Assembly (NCBI GenBank): GCA_913056505.1
Contig: CAJXLZ010000038.1
Span: 1 to 8,155 of the forward strand
Source of the DNA: an uncultured Desulfurellaceae bacterium
GTDB taxonomy: Bacteria > Campylobacterota_A > Desulfurellia > Desulfurellales > Hippeaceae
Direction: 5' to 3'
DNA: 8,155 nt
Shown here: positions 1 through 5,958 of the stretch, one piece after another
Numbering within the stretch: the stretch's first letter is position 1
Layout of the letters: each line of letters starts with the position of its first letter
Notes under the pieces: model-generated
Told to the model about the DNA's origin: nothing
The model's input: the letters and a program-made list of their open reading frames with translations, nothing else
Databases searched by the model: none
Position numbers and translations under genes: made by a program

Positions 1-2
1 AT

Positions 3-1340
3 TTGGTTTGGCTATCTTTTATCTTGGGTGGTTTTATAGCTCTCTTAAGTGGTTATTCTTTAGCAAAACTAGCTTCAAAATATCCATCAAGAGGTGGTAT
101 AGTTGAGTACCTTGTGCAATGTTATGGTGAGGGTGTTTTTTCAGGTTCAATTTCCATTTTATTTTACATTTCTGCTATTGTAGCCTTGGCAATGGTTGCT
201 AAAACCTTTGGAACATATGCAGCAATGATGAGTTCTTTTTCTCCTCTGCATGTAAATATATTTGCCATTTCAATATTAATGACTTTTGTTTTAATAAATT
301 TAGAAAAAGGACTTATATTGATTGGCGGCACCGGATATGCGGGAGAGATTAAAAAAGCTGTTTTCAGCACAATGAACTACTATTTGCCCAAAAAAGGTGT
401 TTTAACAATGCACTCAAGTGCGAATATGGGTCAAAAGGGTGATACTGCTGTATTTTTTGGTTTATCCGGCACAGGGAAAACAACGCTATCCAGTGATCCG
501 AACAGACTTTTAATAGGAGATGATGAGCACGGATGGGGGAAGGATGGAGTTTTTAATTTAGAGGGTGGGTGTTATGCAAAGGTCATACGTCTATCTAAAG
601 AGGATGAACCATTAATATACCAAACAACGAGAAGATTCGGAACGATTCTTGAAAATGTAGTTATTGATAAAGGCACGCGTAGAATTTTTTTAGATGATGA
701 TTCCATAACTCAAAACACGCGTGCTTCATACCCTATAACGCATATTCCAAACTATGCACAAAACAGCATAGGAGGTCACCCTAAAAATATAATAATGCTC
801 ACATACGATGCATTTGGTGTACTGCCGCCCGTTTCAAAGTTGACAAAAGATCAGGCTATGTATCACTTCTTAAGCGGATATACTGCTAAAGTAGCAGGCA
901 CAGAAAGTGGCATAGTAGAGCCTACGGCGACATTTTCACCATGTTTTGGCTCCCCATTTATGACGCTTAACCCTGCCGTATATGCAAAGATGTTGGGAGA
1001 AAAAATACAAAAGCACAATGTAAATTGCTGGCTTGTAAATACAGGCTATACAGGAGGTAATTATGAAAGAGGCAAAAGAATCAGTATAAGCCATACAAGG
1101 GCAATTATTAAGGCGATTTTGAACGATTCGTTGCTTGATGTGGAATATGAACAACTGCCTGTATTTAAATTATACTTCCCAAAGCAATGTCCCGATGTGG
1201 ATAGTAAAATATTGAATCCAAAAAACAGATGGTCAGATAAAAAACTATACGACAAACAATTGAGAGAACTATACCAGGCATTTAAAAATAATTTCGAAGA
1301 ATTTTCAGATTATGTAAAATATAAGATAAAAGATGTTTGA
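3..1340 (+). CDS. pckA: Chimeric open frame: APC permease fragment joined in frame to ATP-type PEP carboxykinase lacking its N-terminus
   Basis: The frame is open from the window edge, so the 5' end is partial and the TTG at 3 is not a credible start. Residues 1-103 look like an APC-superfamily amino-acid permease: hydrophobic spans near 2-20, 48-66 and 83-100, with a KYPSRGGIVEYL loop between the first two. From residue 104 the protein is ATP-dependent PEP carboxykinase, which makes PEP and CO2 from oxaloacetate and ATP in gluconeogenesis. Visible motifs are GTGYAGEIKK (109-118), the P-loop GLSGTGKTT (153-161), the metal-binding LIGDDEHGW (170-178), NTRASYP (238-244) and DAFGVLPPVS (269-278). 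The counterparts of E. coli K213, H232, K254, D269 and R333 are K118, H137, K159, D174 and R240. About 198 N-terminal residues of a normal ~540-residue enzyme are missing, including the substrate-binding Arg (E. coli R65), so this form is unlikely to be active. The PckA part has no stop or frameshift. A recent deletion or an assembly join explains it better than a working fusion. Confidence 0.85.
   Translation: MVWLSFILGGFIALLSGYSLAKLASKYPSRGGIVEYLVQCYGEGVFSGSISILFYISAIVALAMVAKTFGTYAAMMSSFSPLHVNIFAISILMTFVLINLEKGLILIGGTGYAGEIKKAVFSTMNYYLPKKGVLTMHSSANMGQKGDTAVFFGLSGTGKTTLSSDPNRLLIGDDEHGWGKDGVFNLEGGCYAKVIRLSKEDEPLIYQTTRRFGTILENVVIDKGTRRIFLDDDSITQNTRASYPITHIPNYAQNSIGGHPKNIIMLTYDAFGVLPPVSKLTKDQAMYHFLSGYTAKVAGTESGIVEPTATFSPCFGSPFMTLNPAVYAKMLGEKIQKHNVNCWLVNTGYTGGNYERGKRISISHTRAIIKAILNDSLLDVEYEQLPVFKLYFPKQCPDVDSKILNPKNRWSDKKLYDKQLRELYQAFKNNFEEFSDYVKYKIKDV
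297..320. other. Junction between permease and pckA sequence
   Basis: Homology switches here from permease (ending near INLEKG, residue 103) to PckA (starting near LILIGG, residue 104, equivalent to about residue 199 of the E. coli enzyme). The join lies in or just after an A-rich stretch (tagaaaaagga, 301-311), a possible microhomology for a deletion or a false overlap in assembly. No insertion-sequence end, direct repeat or tRNA is visible at the join. The exact base cannot be fixed without the intact parent genes. Confidence 0.6.
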
Positions 1341-1369
1341 CCTAACTTGCACATCTTAAGTTGAGTATT

Positions 1370-1404
1370 TAGGAAGGACAAATGATTGTCCTTCCTATTT
1401 TATT
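1370..1404 (+). terminator. Rho-independent terminator after pckA
   Basis: A perfect inverted repeat AGGAAGGACAA (1371-1381) / TTGTCCTTCCT (1386-1396) encloses the four-base loop ATGA. T1370-A1397 extends the stem to 12 bp. The rightward transcript then has a U-rich tail (ttttatttt, 1398-1406). It sits between convergent genes, 30 bases after the pckA stop and just before the peroxiredoxin stop. The leftward side lacks a good T-run (aatactcaac), so it probably works best for pckA, though the hairpin would also form at the end of the opposing transcript. Confidence 0.85.
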
Positions 1405-1983
1405 TTAAGGCCAGACGGTATATACCTTGCCAGACAGTTCAATGGACGGCTCGAGCGTTTTTTTACCCGGTTCCCATCCGGCAGGCGTAACTTCGCTTGG
1501 GTGTTTCTTTACATATATGAACGCCTTAATTTGTCTTATTAATTCTTTTACATTTCTTCCTACATTCGGATACAAAACTTCTACAGCTTTCAAAATGCCG
1601 TCTGTGTCTATTATAAATCTTCCCCTAACGGCAACACCATGATCTTCGTCATAAACTTCAAATTTTTTTGCTATTTCGCCAGTGGTATCAGCGAGCATAG
1701 GAAACTGCACATCTTTTATCAAATCACTTGTTTCATGCCACACTTTATGGGAATGAACGCTATCGGTTGAGCAGCTTAATACTTCAACTCCAAGATCCTT
1801 TAATTCATTATATACAGAAGCCATAGAGTGTAATTCTGTAGGGCACACATATGTAAAATCACCTGGATAAAAGCACAGTACGACGAATTTTCCCCTATAA
1901 TCAGATAATTTTATGTGTTTTATTTTACCGTCAACATATGCATCACTCTCAAAATCAGGCACCTCTTTTCCCACCATTAACAT
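1405..1983 (-). CDS. Peroxiredoxin, Prx1/AhpC-type, without the usual C-terminal resolving cysteine
   Basis: A 192-residue thiol peroxidase that reduces hydrogen peroxide and organic hydroperoxides in the cytoplasm. The thioredoxin-fold AhpC/TSA domain carries the active-site signature YPGDFTYVCPTE (39-50), with peroxidatic Cys47 and Thr44 and the conserved Arg121 (VRGRFIID). The C-terminal region has HPSEVTPAGWEPGKK (161-175), where 2-Cys enzymes normally read VCPA. Thr166 occupies the resolving-Cys position. The only other cysteines are Cys37 and Cys71, so the enzyme may work as a 1-Cys type or use an unusual partner thiol. The ATG is set by a strong AGGAGGT (1997-1991) with 7-base spacing. 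The gene follows the nitronate monooxygenase-like gene by 16 bases on the same strand and is probably co-transcribed with it. Family assignment is firm; gene symbol (ahpC, bcp or tsa) is left open. Confidence 0.93.
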   Translation of the reverse strand: MLMVGKEVPDFESDAYVDGKIKHIKLSDYRGKFVVLCFYPGDFTYVCPTELHSMASVYNELKDLGVEVLSCSTDSVHSHKVWHETSDLIKDVQFPMLADTTGEIAKKFEVYDEDHGVAVRGRFIIDTDGILKAVEVLYPNVGRNVKELIRQIKAFIYVKKHPSEVTPAGWEPGKKTLEPSIELSGKVYTVWP

Positions 1984-1999
1984 TTTATCTACCTCCTAA

Positions 2000-3100
2000 T
2001 TAATTAAATTTCGACGCAGCTTGACTGTATCCGTCTATCAATTCATCAATTAGCTCTTGAACAGATACAATCTTATTAATTCTGTAAGCATTGGATCCCG
2101 CAAATGCGAAACCATCATCAAGATTTCCTTTTTGCGCATTGACCAAAGCTTGCGTTATACAATACGGAGCGCTTCTATAATTACATCCTTTTAGACATTG
2201 CCATGTGCATTTAAAAGGTTTTGTGATGCCATTTCTGACATTTTCGAGAAATCTGTTTTTTATAGCTCTTCCCGGCATTCCTACAGGACTTTTTATAATT
2301 GTTATATCTTCTTTTTTGCAATTAACATATGCTTCCTTAAATTTTTCAGATGCATCACATTCATAGGTTGCAACAAATCTTGTCGCCATCTGAACGCCGC
2401 TTGCGCCCATTTTTATAAATTTATATATATCTTCACCTGTATAAATACCGCCGGCAGGTATAACGGGTATGCTTTTATTGAATTTTTTTTCGTATACTTT
2501 AGCGGAAGCAATGACTTCAGGCACAATCTTTTCCAATTTATAATCAGGATTATCAATCTGCTCTTCTTTAAACCCTAAATGACCGCCGGCTTTCGGTCCC
2601 TCTACAACAACCGCATCGGGAATGCGATTGTAATGCCTTGCCCAATATTTAAATATGGTCTCAAAGGCCCTTGCAGACGATACAATAGGAACAATTTTTG
2701 TTTTAAGATTTTTATCTTTAACTAAATTTAAAGGATTTTTAAGCAACAGCCCTGCACCTATAAACAAGATATCTACGCCCTCCTCTAAAGACACTATTGC
2801 CATTTCATTAAAATCTGACATAGCCACCATAATATTAACGCCTATTATGCCGTTTGTCATACTCCTTGCCTTGCGTATCTCTTTTCTTAGCGCTTTTATG
2901 CTAGCTTTTTTCGGATGTAGATTAAAATCAGGCTCAATCATGCCGATTTCGGCAGATGATATAACGCCTATTCCTCCTGCATTGGCAACGGCTGAGGATA
3001 GATTTGACATAGATATACCTACTCCCATACCACCTTGAACAATAGGGACTTTGGCTTCTAACTCACCTATTTTTAGAATTGGAATTAAATTATTACTCAT
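2000..3100 (-). CDS. Nitronate monooxygenase / FabK-like FMN-dependent TIM-barrel protein
   Basis: A soluble flavoprotein of the 2-nitropropane dioxygenase family, which holds nitronate monooxygenases and the FabK enoyl-ACP reductases. Counting from the GTG at 3106, visible features are PIVQGGMGVG (21-30) at the barrel start, EGPKAGGHLGF (169-179) with the likely catalytic His176, and PAGGI (217-221) plus GVQMATRF (237-244) for FMN-phosphate binding. A Cys-rich C-terminal segment has Cys300, 304, 308 and 316 (CTWQCLKGC then APYC), typical of a clostridial-type subgroup whose substrate is not settled. I chose the ATG at 3100 (366 residues), because AAAGG lies about 6 bases upstream of it, whereas GTG 3106 would abut that site. 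It is the first gene of a unit with the peroxiredoxin. Whether it oxidises nitronates or acts in fatty-acid synthesis cannot be decided: no fab genes are adjacent, and pairing with a peroxidase fits a detoxification role. Confidence 0.88.
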   Translation of the reverse strand: MSNNLIPILKIGELEAKVPIVQGGMGVGISMSNLSSAVANAGGIGVISSAEIGMIEPDFNLHPKKASIKALRKEIRKARSMTNGIIGVNIMVAMSDFNEMAIVSLEEGVDILFIGAGLLLKNPLNLVKDKNLKTKIVPIVSSARAFETIFKYWARHYNRIPDAVVVEGPKAGGHLGFKEEQIDNPDYKLEKIVPEVIASAKVYEKKFNKSIPVIPAGGIYTGEDIYKFIKMGASGVQMATRFVATYECDASEKFKEAYVNCKKEDITIIKSPVGMPGRAIKNRFLENVRNGITKPFKCTWQCLKGCNYRSAPYCITQALVNAQKGNLDDGFAFAGSNAYRINKIVSVQELIDELIDGYSQAASKFN

Positions 3101-3147
3101 AAGCACCCTTTCAAAACTAATTTTACGAGTAGTTTCATATCATATAA

Positions 3148-3172
3148 TTATAAGTAAATCAAAAACTTATAA
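3148..3172. repeat. 8-bp inverted repeat in divergent promoter region, possible operator
   Basis: TTATAAGT (3148-3155) and ACTTATAA (3165-3172) form a perfect inverted repeat with a 9-base spacer. It overlaps a TATAAT on the minus strand (3152-3147) that could be the -10 of the nitronate monooxygenase/peroxiredoxin unit, though no good -35 is seen at standard spacing. It lies about 20 bases upstream of the -35 for the rightward genes. The half-site resembles, but does not match, the PerR/Fur-type TTATAAT sequence. Regulator binding is inference, and in AT-rich DNA some such repeats arise by chance. Confidence 0.4.
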
Positions 3173-3192
3173 ACGGCATTGGGAAACTTGTA

Positions 3193-3220
3193 TTGATAAA
3201 TTCAAGTTTTTAAGTATAAT
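3193..3220 (+). promoter_or_regulatory. Sigma70-type promoter for ppiD-nth
   Basis: TTGATA (3193-3198, five of six consensus bases) is followed after 16 bases by a perfect TATAAT (3215-3220). Transcription would begin near 3227, giving a leader of about 24 bases that carries AAGGAG (3237-3242) before the ATG at 3251. Spacing, sequence and position all fit a housekeeping promoter. Confidence 0.8.
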
Positions 3221-3250
3221 TTATACAATTTTTATGAAGGAGTGTGTTTT

Positions 3251-5137
3251 ATGCTGGCATTTTTTAGAAATAATTTAAAAAGATTTTCTATATTTTTATG
3301 GATAGGCGTGTTGGCTTTTGTTGTAGGCGGCGCATATCTGTTTGTATCCGGACCATTTAAAATGGGAAGCAACACCGCTATAGAGGTTGGAAAAACAAAG
3401 GTTGATATGCCTACCTATACAAAAACTTATAACAACCTGTATGAATTCTATACGCAAATGTTACAAAGAATTAAAGGAAATAATGTAACAGAAGATGACA
3501 TAAAAAAATTGGATTTAAAGCAAAAAACAGTTGATTTTCTTGTAAATAGAATCCTGCTTTTAAACGAAGCTAAAAGAGAGGGTATAAAGGTAACCGATAA
3601 AGATGTTAGCAATGCAATAGAGCAAAAAAAGGTCTTTTATGATAATGGTCATTTTTCCAAGGAGAAGTATCTCGCTATATTAAAAGCTAATAATATAAAT
3701 CCAAAAGATTATGAACTATCGTTAAAAAGCGATCTGTACATAGATAGACTGAAGAGCAAGCTGTATAAAGGTATTGTAGTGTCTGCAAATGATGTAAAAA
3801 AATATTACGATAGAAATTTTTCCAAGATAAAAGTTGACTATATATCGATCTCTCCTACGGATTTTAAAAATAAAATTAAATATTCTACAGAGGATCTGAA
3901 GAAATATTATAATTTGCACAAAGAACTGTTCAGAATTCCTACAAAACTGAAGTTTAAGTATGTTTTGATAAGCTACGATTATATGGAATCAAAGATCAAT
4001 GTTAGTGTTGATGAGGCAAAATCTTTTTACGACAAGCATATCTCATATTTTGCTGTTCCGGAGCAGAGAAAGGTGTCGCACATACTACTTGTAAAGAAAA
4101 AGAATGAGACGGACGAACAGTTTAAAGAGCGTGCGGAAAAGATCTATGATGAGGTGAAAAAAGCTAAAAACTTTGCGGAAATGGCCCAAAAATATTCTCA
4201 AGGACCATCAAAAACTTCGGGTGGAGAATTGGGGTATGTTACAAAAAGGATGGTAGTTGCACCGTTTTGGAATGCAGTAAGCAAAATGAAGGTTGGCGAA
4301 ATATCAGTACCATTTAAAACAAAATTCGGTTATCACATAGCAAAATTGGAAGCATTAAAGCCTGCCCACACACTACCATTTAAGGATGTGAAAGAGGATA
4401 TAATTAAGGCTATAAAGATGCAGAAGGCAAAAGATAGAATATTTATAGAAGCGAAAAAGATATTTGTTAAACTGAGAAACAGCAAGAATTTTGATGCACC
4501 GTTGAAGACATTTAATTTAGTGTCAAGGACAAGCAACTTTATGAGTATGAAAAAACCTAAGCCGCCATTTACTGCAAATATTATAAAGAATGCTTTGCTC
4601 TCATCAACAAATACCCTTCTTGGTCCGGATCAATGCAAAAACGGATATGTAATTTATAAAGTATTGGAAAAGAAAGAATCATATATACCGCATTTTAAAG
4701 ATGTTATTGAAGATGTGAAGAAAGCCTATGTAAATGATCAATCTGTAAAAGAGGCAAAAAAAGTATTTGAAAAAGCATATAGTATGTTGTTGAAAGATAA
4801 AGATATAAAACAGACTGCAAACATATTATCGCTAAAAGTGGATACAACAAAATATTTCTCAAAATTTTCACCGGATTATACTATGCCATGTGAATTTTCC
4901 GAAAAATTTGCCAAAACAGTGTTTGATAAAAATATAGGTTTTGTAGGTAAATGCTATCAAGATAACAACTTTTATTTGTATCAAATAAAAGATAAAAAAA
5001 TTAATGAGAAAGATTTAGAGAAAAGAAAAAAGGAGATAAAGTCTTTATTGAAGTATGACAAGCAGAAAGATCTACTTGATAAATTTATAGCAGATCTTAA
5101 AAAGCATACGAAGATAAAGGTAAATCCTAAATTATGA
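3251..5137 (+). CDS. ppiD: PpiD/SurA-like membrane-anchored periplasmic peptidylprolyl isomerase and chaperone
   Basis: A 628-residue protein, close to the ~620 of E. coli PpiD. It has a short basic cytoplasmic start (FFRNNLKRF), one transmembrane anchor at about 12-32, and a long Lys-rich periplasmic part. A SurA_N-like chaperone region spans roughly 40-230. A parvulin (PPIC-type) domain spans about 269-367, with VSHILL (His277), SGGELGY (323-329) and FGYHIAK (His362). A helical C-terminal region completes it. PpiD-type proteins meet newly secreted proteins at the Sec translocon and help outer-membrane and periplasmic folding, so a Gram-negative cell is implied. The ATG at 3251 is preferred over GTG 3242, because AAGGAG (3237-3242) lies 8 bases upstream and overlaps that GTG. 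Its stop overlaps the nth start as ATGA, so the two are translationally coupled. SurA is the main alternative name, but the uncleaved N-terminal anchor and the length favour PpiD. Confidence 0.88.
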   Translation: MLAFFRNNLKRFSIFLWIGVLAFVVGGAYLFVSGPFKMGSNTAIEVGKTKVDMPTYTKTYNNLYEFYTQMLQRIKGNNVTEDDIKKLDLKQKTVDFLVNRILLLNEAKREGIKVTDKDVSNAIEQKKVFYDNGHFSKEKYLAILKANNINPKDYELSLKSDLYIDRLKSKLYKGIVVSANDVKKYYDRNFSKIKVDYISISPTDFKNKIKYSTEDLKKYYNLHKELFRIPTKLKFKYVLISYDYMESKINVSVDEAKSFYDKHISYFAVPEQRKVSHILLVKKKNETDEQFKERAEKIYDEVKKAKNFAEMAQKYSQGPSKTSGGELGYVTKRMVVAPFWNAVSKMKVGEISVPFKTKFGYHIAKLEALKPAHTLPFKDVKEDIIKAIKMQKAKDRIFIEAKKIFVKLRNSKNFDAPLKTFNLVSRTSNFMSMKKPKPPFTANIIKNALLSSTNTLLGPDQCKNGYVIYKVLEKKESYIPHFKDVIEDVKKAYVNDQSVKEAKKVFEKAYSMLLKDKDIKQTANILSLKVDTTKYFSKFSPDYTMPCEFSEKFAKTVFDKNIGFVGKCYQDNNFYLYQIKDKKINEKDLEKRKKEIKSLLKYDKQKDLLDKFIADLKKHTKIKVNPKL

Positions 5138-5787
5138 CGGAAGAAGATATAGATCTGCTCATTGTAAAATTAAGGGAGGCTTGTCTTTCGTTTACTGAGC
5201 CTGTTGTTACGCAGATAGCGAAAGATAACGACCCATTTAAGGTATTGGTCTCAACGCTCTTAAGTTTAAGAACAAAAGATGACACAACAAAAGAAGCGTC
5301 CTTAAATTTATTTAAACAAGCAGACACACCGAAGAAATTGTCTTTATTGAGTGAAGAAGAGATAGAAAAACTAATCTATCCTGTGGGGTTTTATAAAACA
5401 AAGGCGAAAAATTTAAAAAAAATATCAAAAATACTGATTGATAAATACTCATCAAGGGTGCCTGATAAATTAGAAGAGTTGTTGGCTCTCCCGAATGTTG
5501 GCAGAAAAACGGCAAATCTTGTGCTGTCTAAGGGATACAACAAAGCGGCAATATGCGTGGATATCCATGTCCACAGAATATCAAATCGTTTGGGCTTGGT
5601 AAAAACAAAGAATCCAAAGGAGACAGAATTTGAATTAATGAGAATACTTCCTAAAAAATATTGGATAGAATACAATGATTTGCTTGTCCCATTTGGACAA
5701 AATATCTGCAGACCTATATCGCCGTTTTGCTCAAAATGTCCTATATCCGGTTTTTGCGACAGGGTAGGTGTAGAGCATTTTAGGTAG
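5134..5787 (+). CDS. nth: Endonuclease III (DNA glycosylase/AP lyase)
   Basis: A 217-residue base-excision repair enzyme that removes oxidised pyrimidines and cleaves the abasic site by beta-elimination. The helix-hairpin-helix LPNVGRKTANLVLS (119-132) carries the catalytic Lys125. Asp143 in CVDIHVHR is the second catalytic residue. The C-terminal [4Fe-4S] loop is complete, with Cys192, Cys199, Cys202 and Cys208 in C-x6-C-x2-C-x5-C spacing. The segment LLSLRTKDDTT (42-52) replaces the E. coli LLSAQATD-type sequence, a variation within the wider Nth family. Length matches the family (E. coli 211). The start overlaps the ppiD stop (ATGA), and no separate promoter is visible, so it depends on the ppiD transcript. 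No clear hairpin terminator follows. Confidence 0.96.
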   Translation: MTEEDIDLLIVKLREACLSFTEPVVTQIAKDNDPFKVLVSTLLSLRTKDDTTKEASLNLFKQADTPKKLSLLSEEEIEKLIYPVGFYKTKAKNLKKISKILIDKYSSRVPDKLEELLALPNVGRKTANLVLSKGYNKAAICVDIHVHRISNRLGLVKTKNPKETEFELMRILPKKYWIEYNDLLVPFGQNICRPISPFCSKCPISGFCDRVGVEHFR

Positions 5788-5824
5788 GTTGTTTTTATGT
5801 TGTTTATTACCAGCGTTTTCATTC

Positions 5825-5853
5825 TTGACAATTTTGCAATAAAATGATAACAA
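5825..5853 (+). promoter_or_regulatory. Probable promoter for tRNA-Val, thrS and infC
   Basis: A consensus -35 TTGACA lies at 5825-5830. The -10 is less clear: GATAAC (5846-5851, 15-base spacing, four of six) or TAACAA (5848-5853, 17-base spacing, three of six). Initiation near 5858-5861 would leave a short 5' leader before the tRNA at 5870. No other promoter is seen before thrS, so the operon is probably read from here, with possible read-through from nth. The interval 5788-5869 shows no other gene. Confidence 0.55.
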
Positions 5854-5869
5854 ATCAGCCTAAAGATAT

Positions 5870-5944
5870 GGGCGGTTAGCTCAGTGGAAGAGCACTTGCC
5901 TGACGCGCAAGGGGCCACAGGTTCGAACCCTGTACCGCCCACCA
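5870..5944 (+). tRNA. tRNA-Val (anticodon GAC), CCA encoded
   Basis: A complete cloverleaf. The acceptor stem GGGCGGT (5870-5876) pairs with ACCGCCC (5934-5940). The D-stem is GCTC/GAGC with a 7-base loop, and the anticodon stem is CTTGC/GCAAG. The anticodon loop CTGACGC (5900-5906) gives GAC at 5902-5904, preceded by U33 and followed by G37. A 5-base variable loop (GGGCC) and T-stem ACAGG/CCTGT with TTCGAAC complete it. The discriminator is A5941, as expected for valine, and CCA is encoded at 5942-5944. It reads GUC and GUU. It lies in the probable leader of thrS and should be cut out of the joint transcript. Confidence 0.97.
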
Positions 5945-5958
5945 TTCAAAGGAGAAAA

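Noticed and set aside
2198..2578. Plus-strand open frames (2198-2578, 2655-3038) opposite the nitronate monooxygenase gene
   Set aside because: They are antisense to a conserved protein with clear motifs and lack recognisable domains or ribosome-binding sites.
3051..3278. 75-codon plus-strand frame across the divergent intergenic region
   Set aside because: It runs through the promoter and into the ppiD start in another frame, with no protein-like features.
5788..5869. Possible terminator or T-box leader between nth and the tRNA
   Set aside because: No stable hairpin with a T-run and no T-box sequence was found; only promoter-like elements are visible.
5391..5945. Minus-strand open frame of 184 codons starting MVGGTGFEPVAP across the tRNA and nth
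   Set aside because: The start is the antisense translation of the tRNA-Val T-arm and acceptor stem, a well-known false protein pattern, and the rest is antisense to a convincing nth gene.
5884..5958. Upstream extension of thrS by 25 codons
   Set aside because: It would start inside the tRNA D-loop and translate tRNA sequence; the ATG at 5959 has its own AAGGAG.
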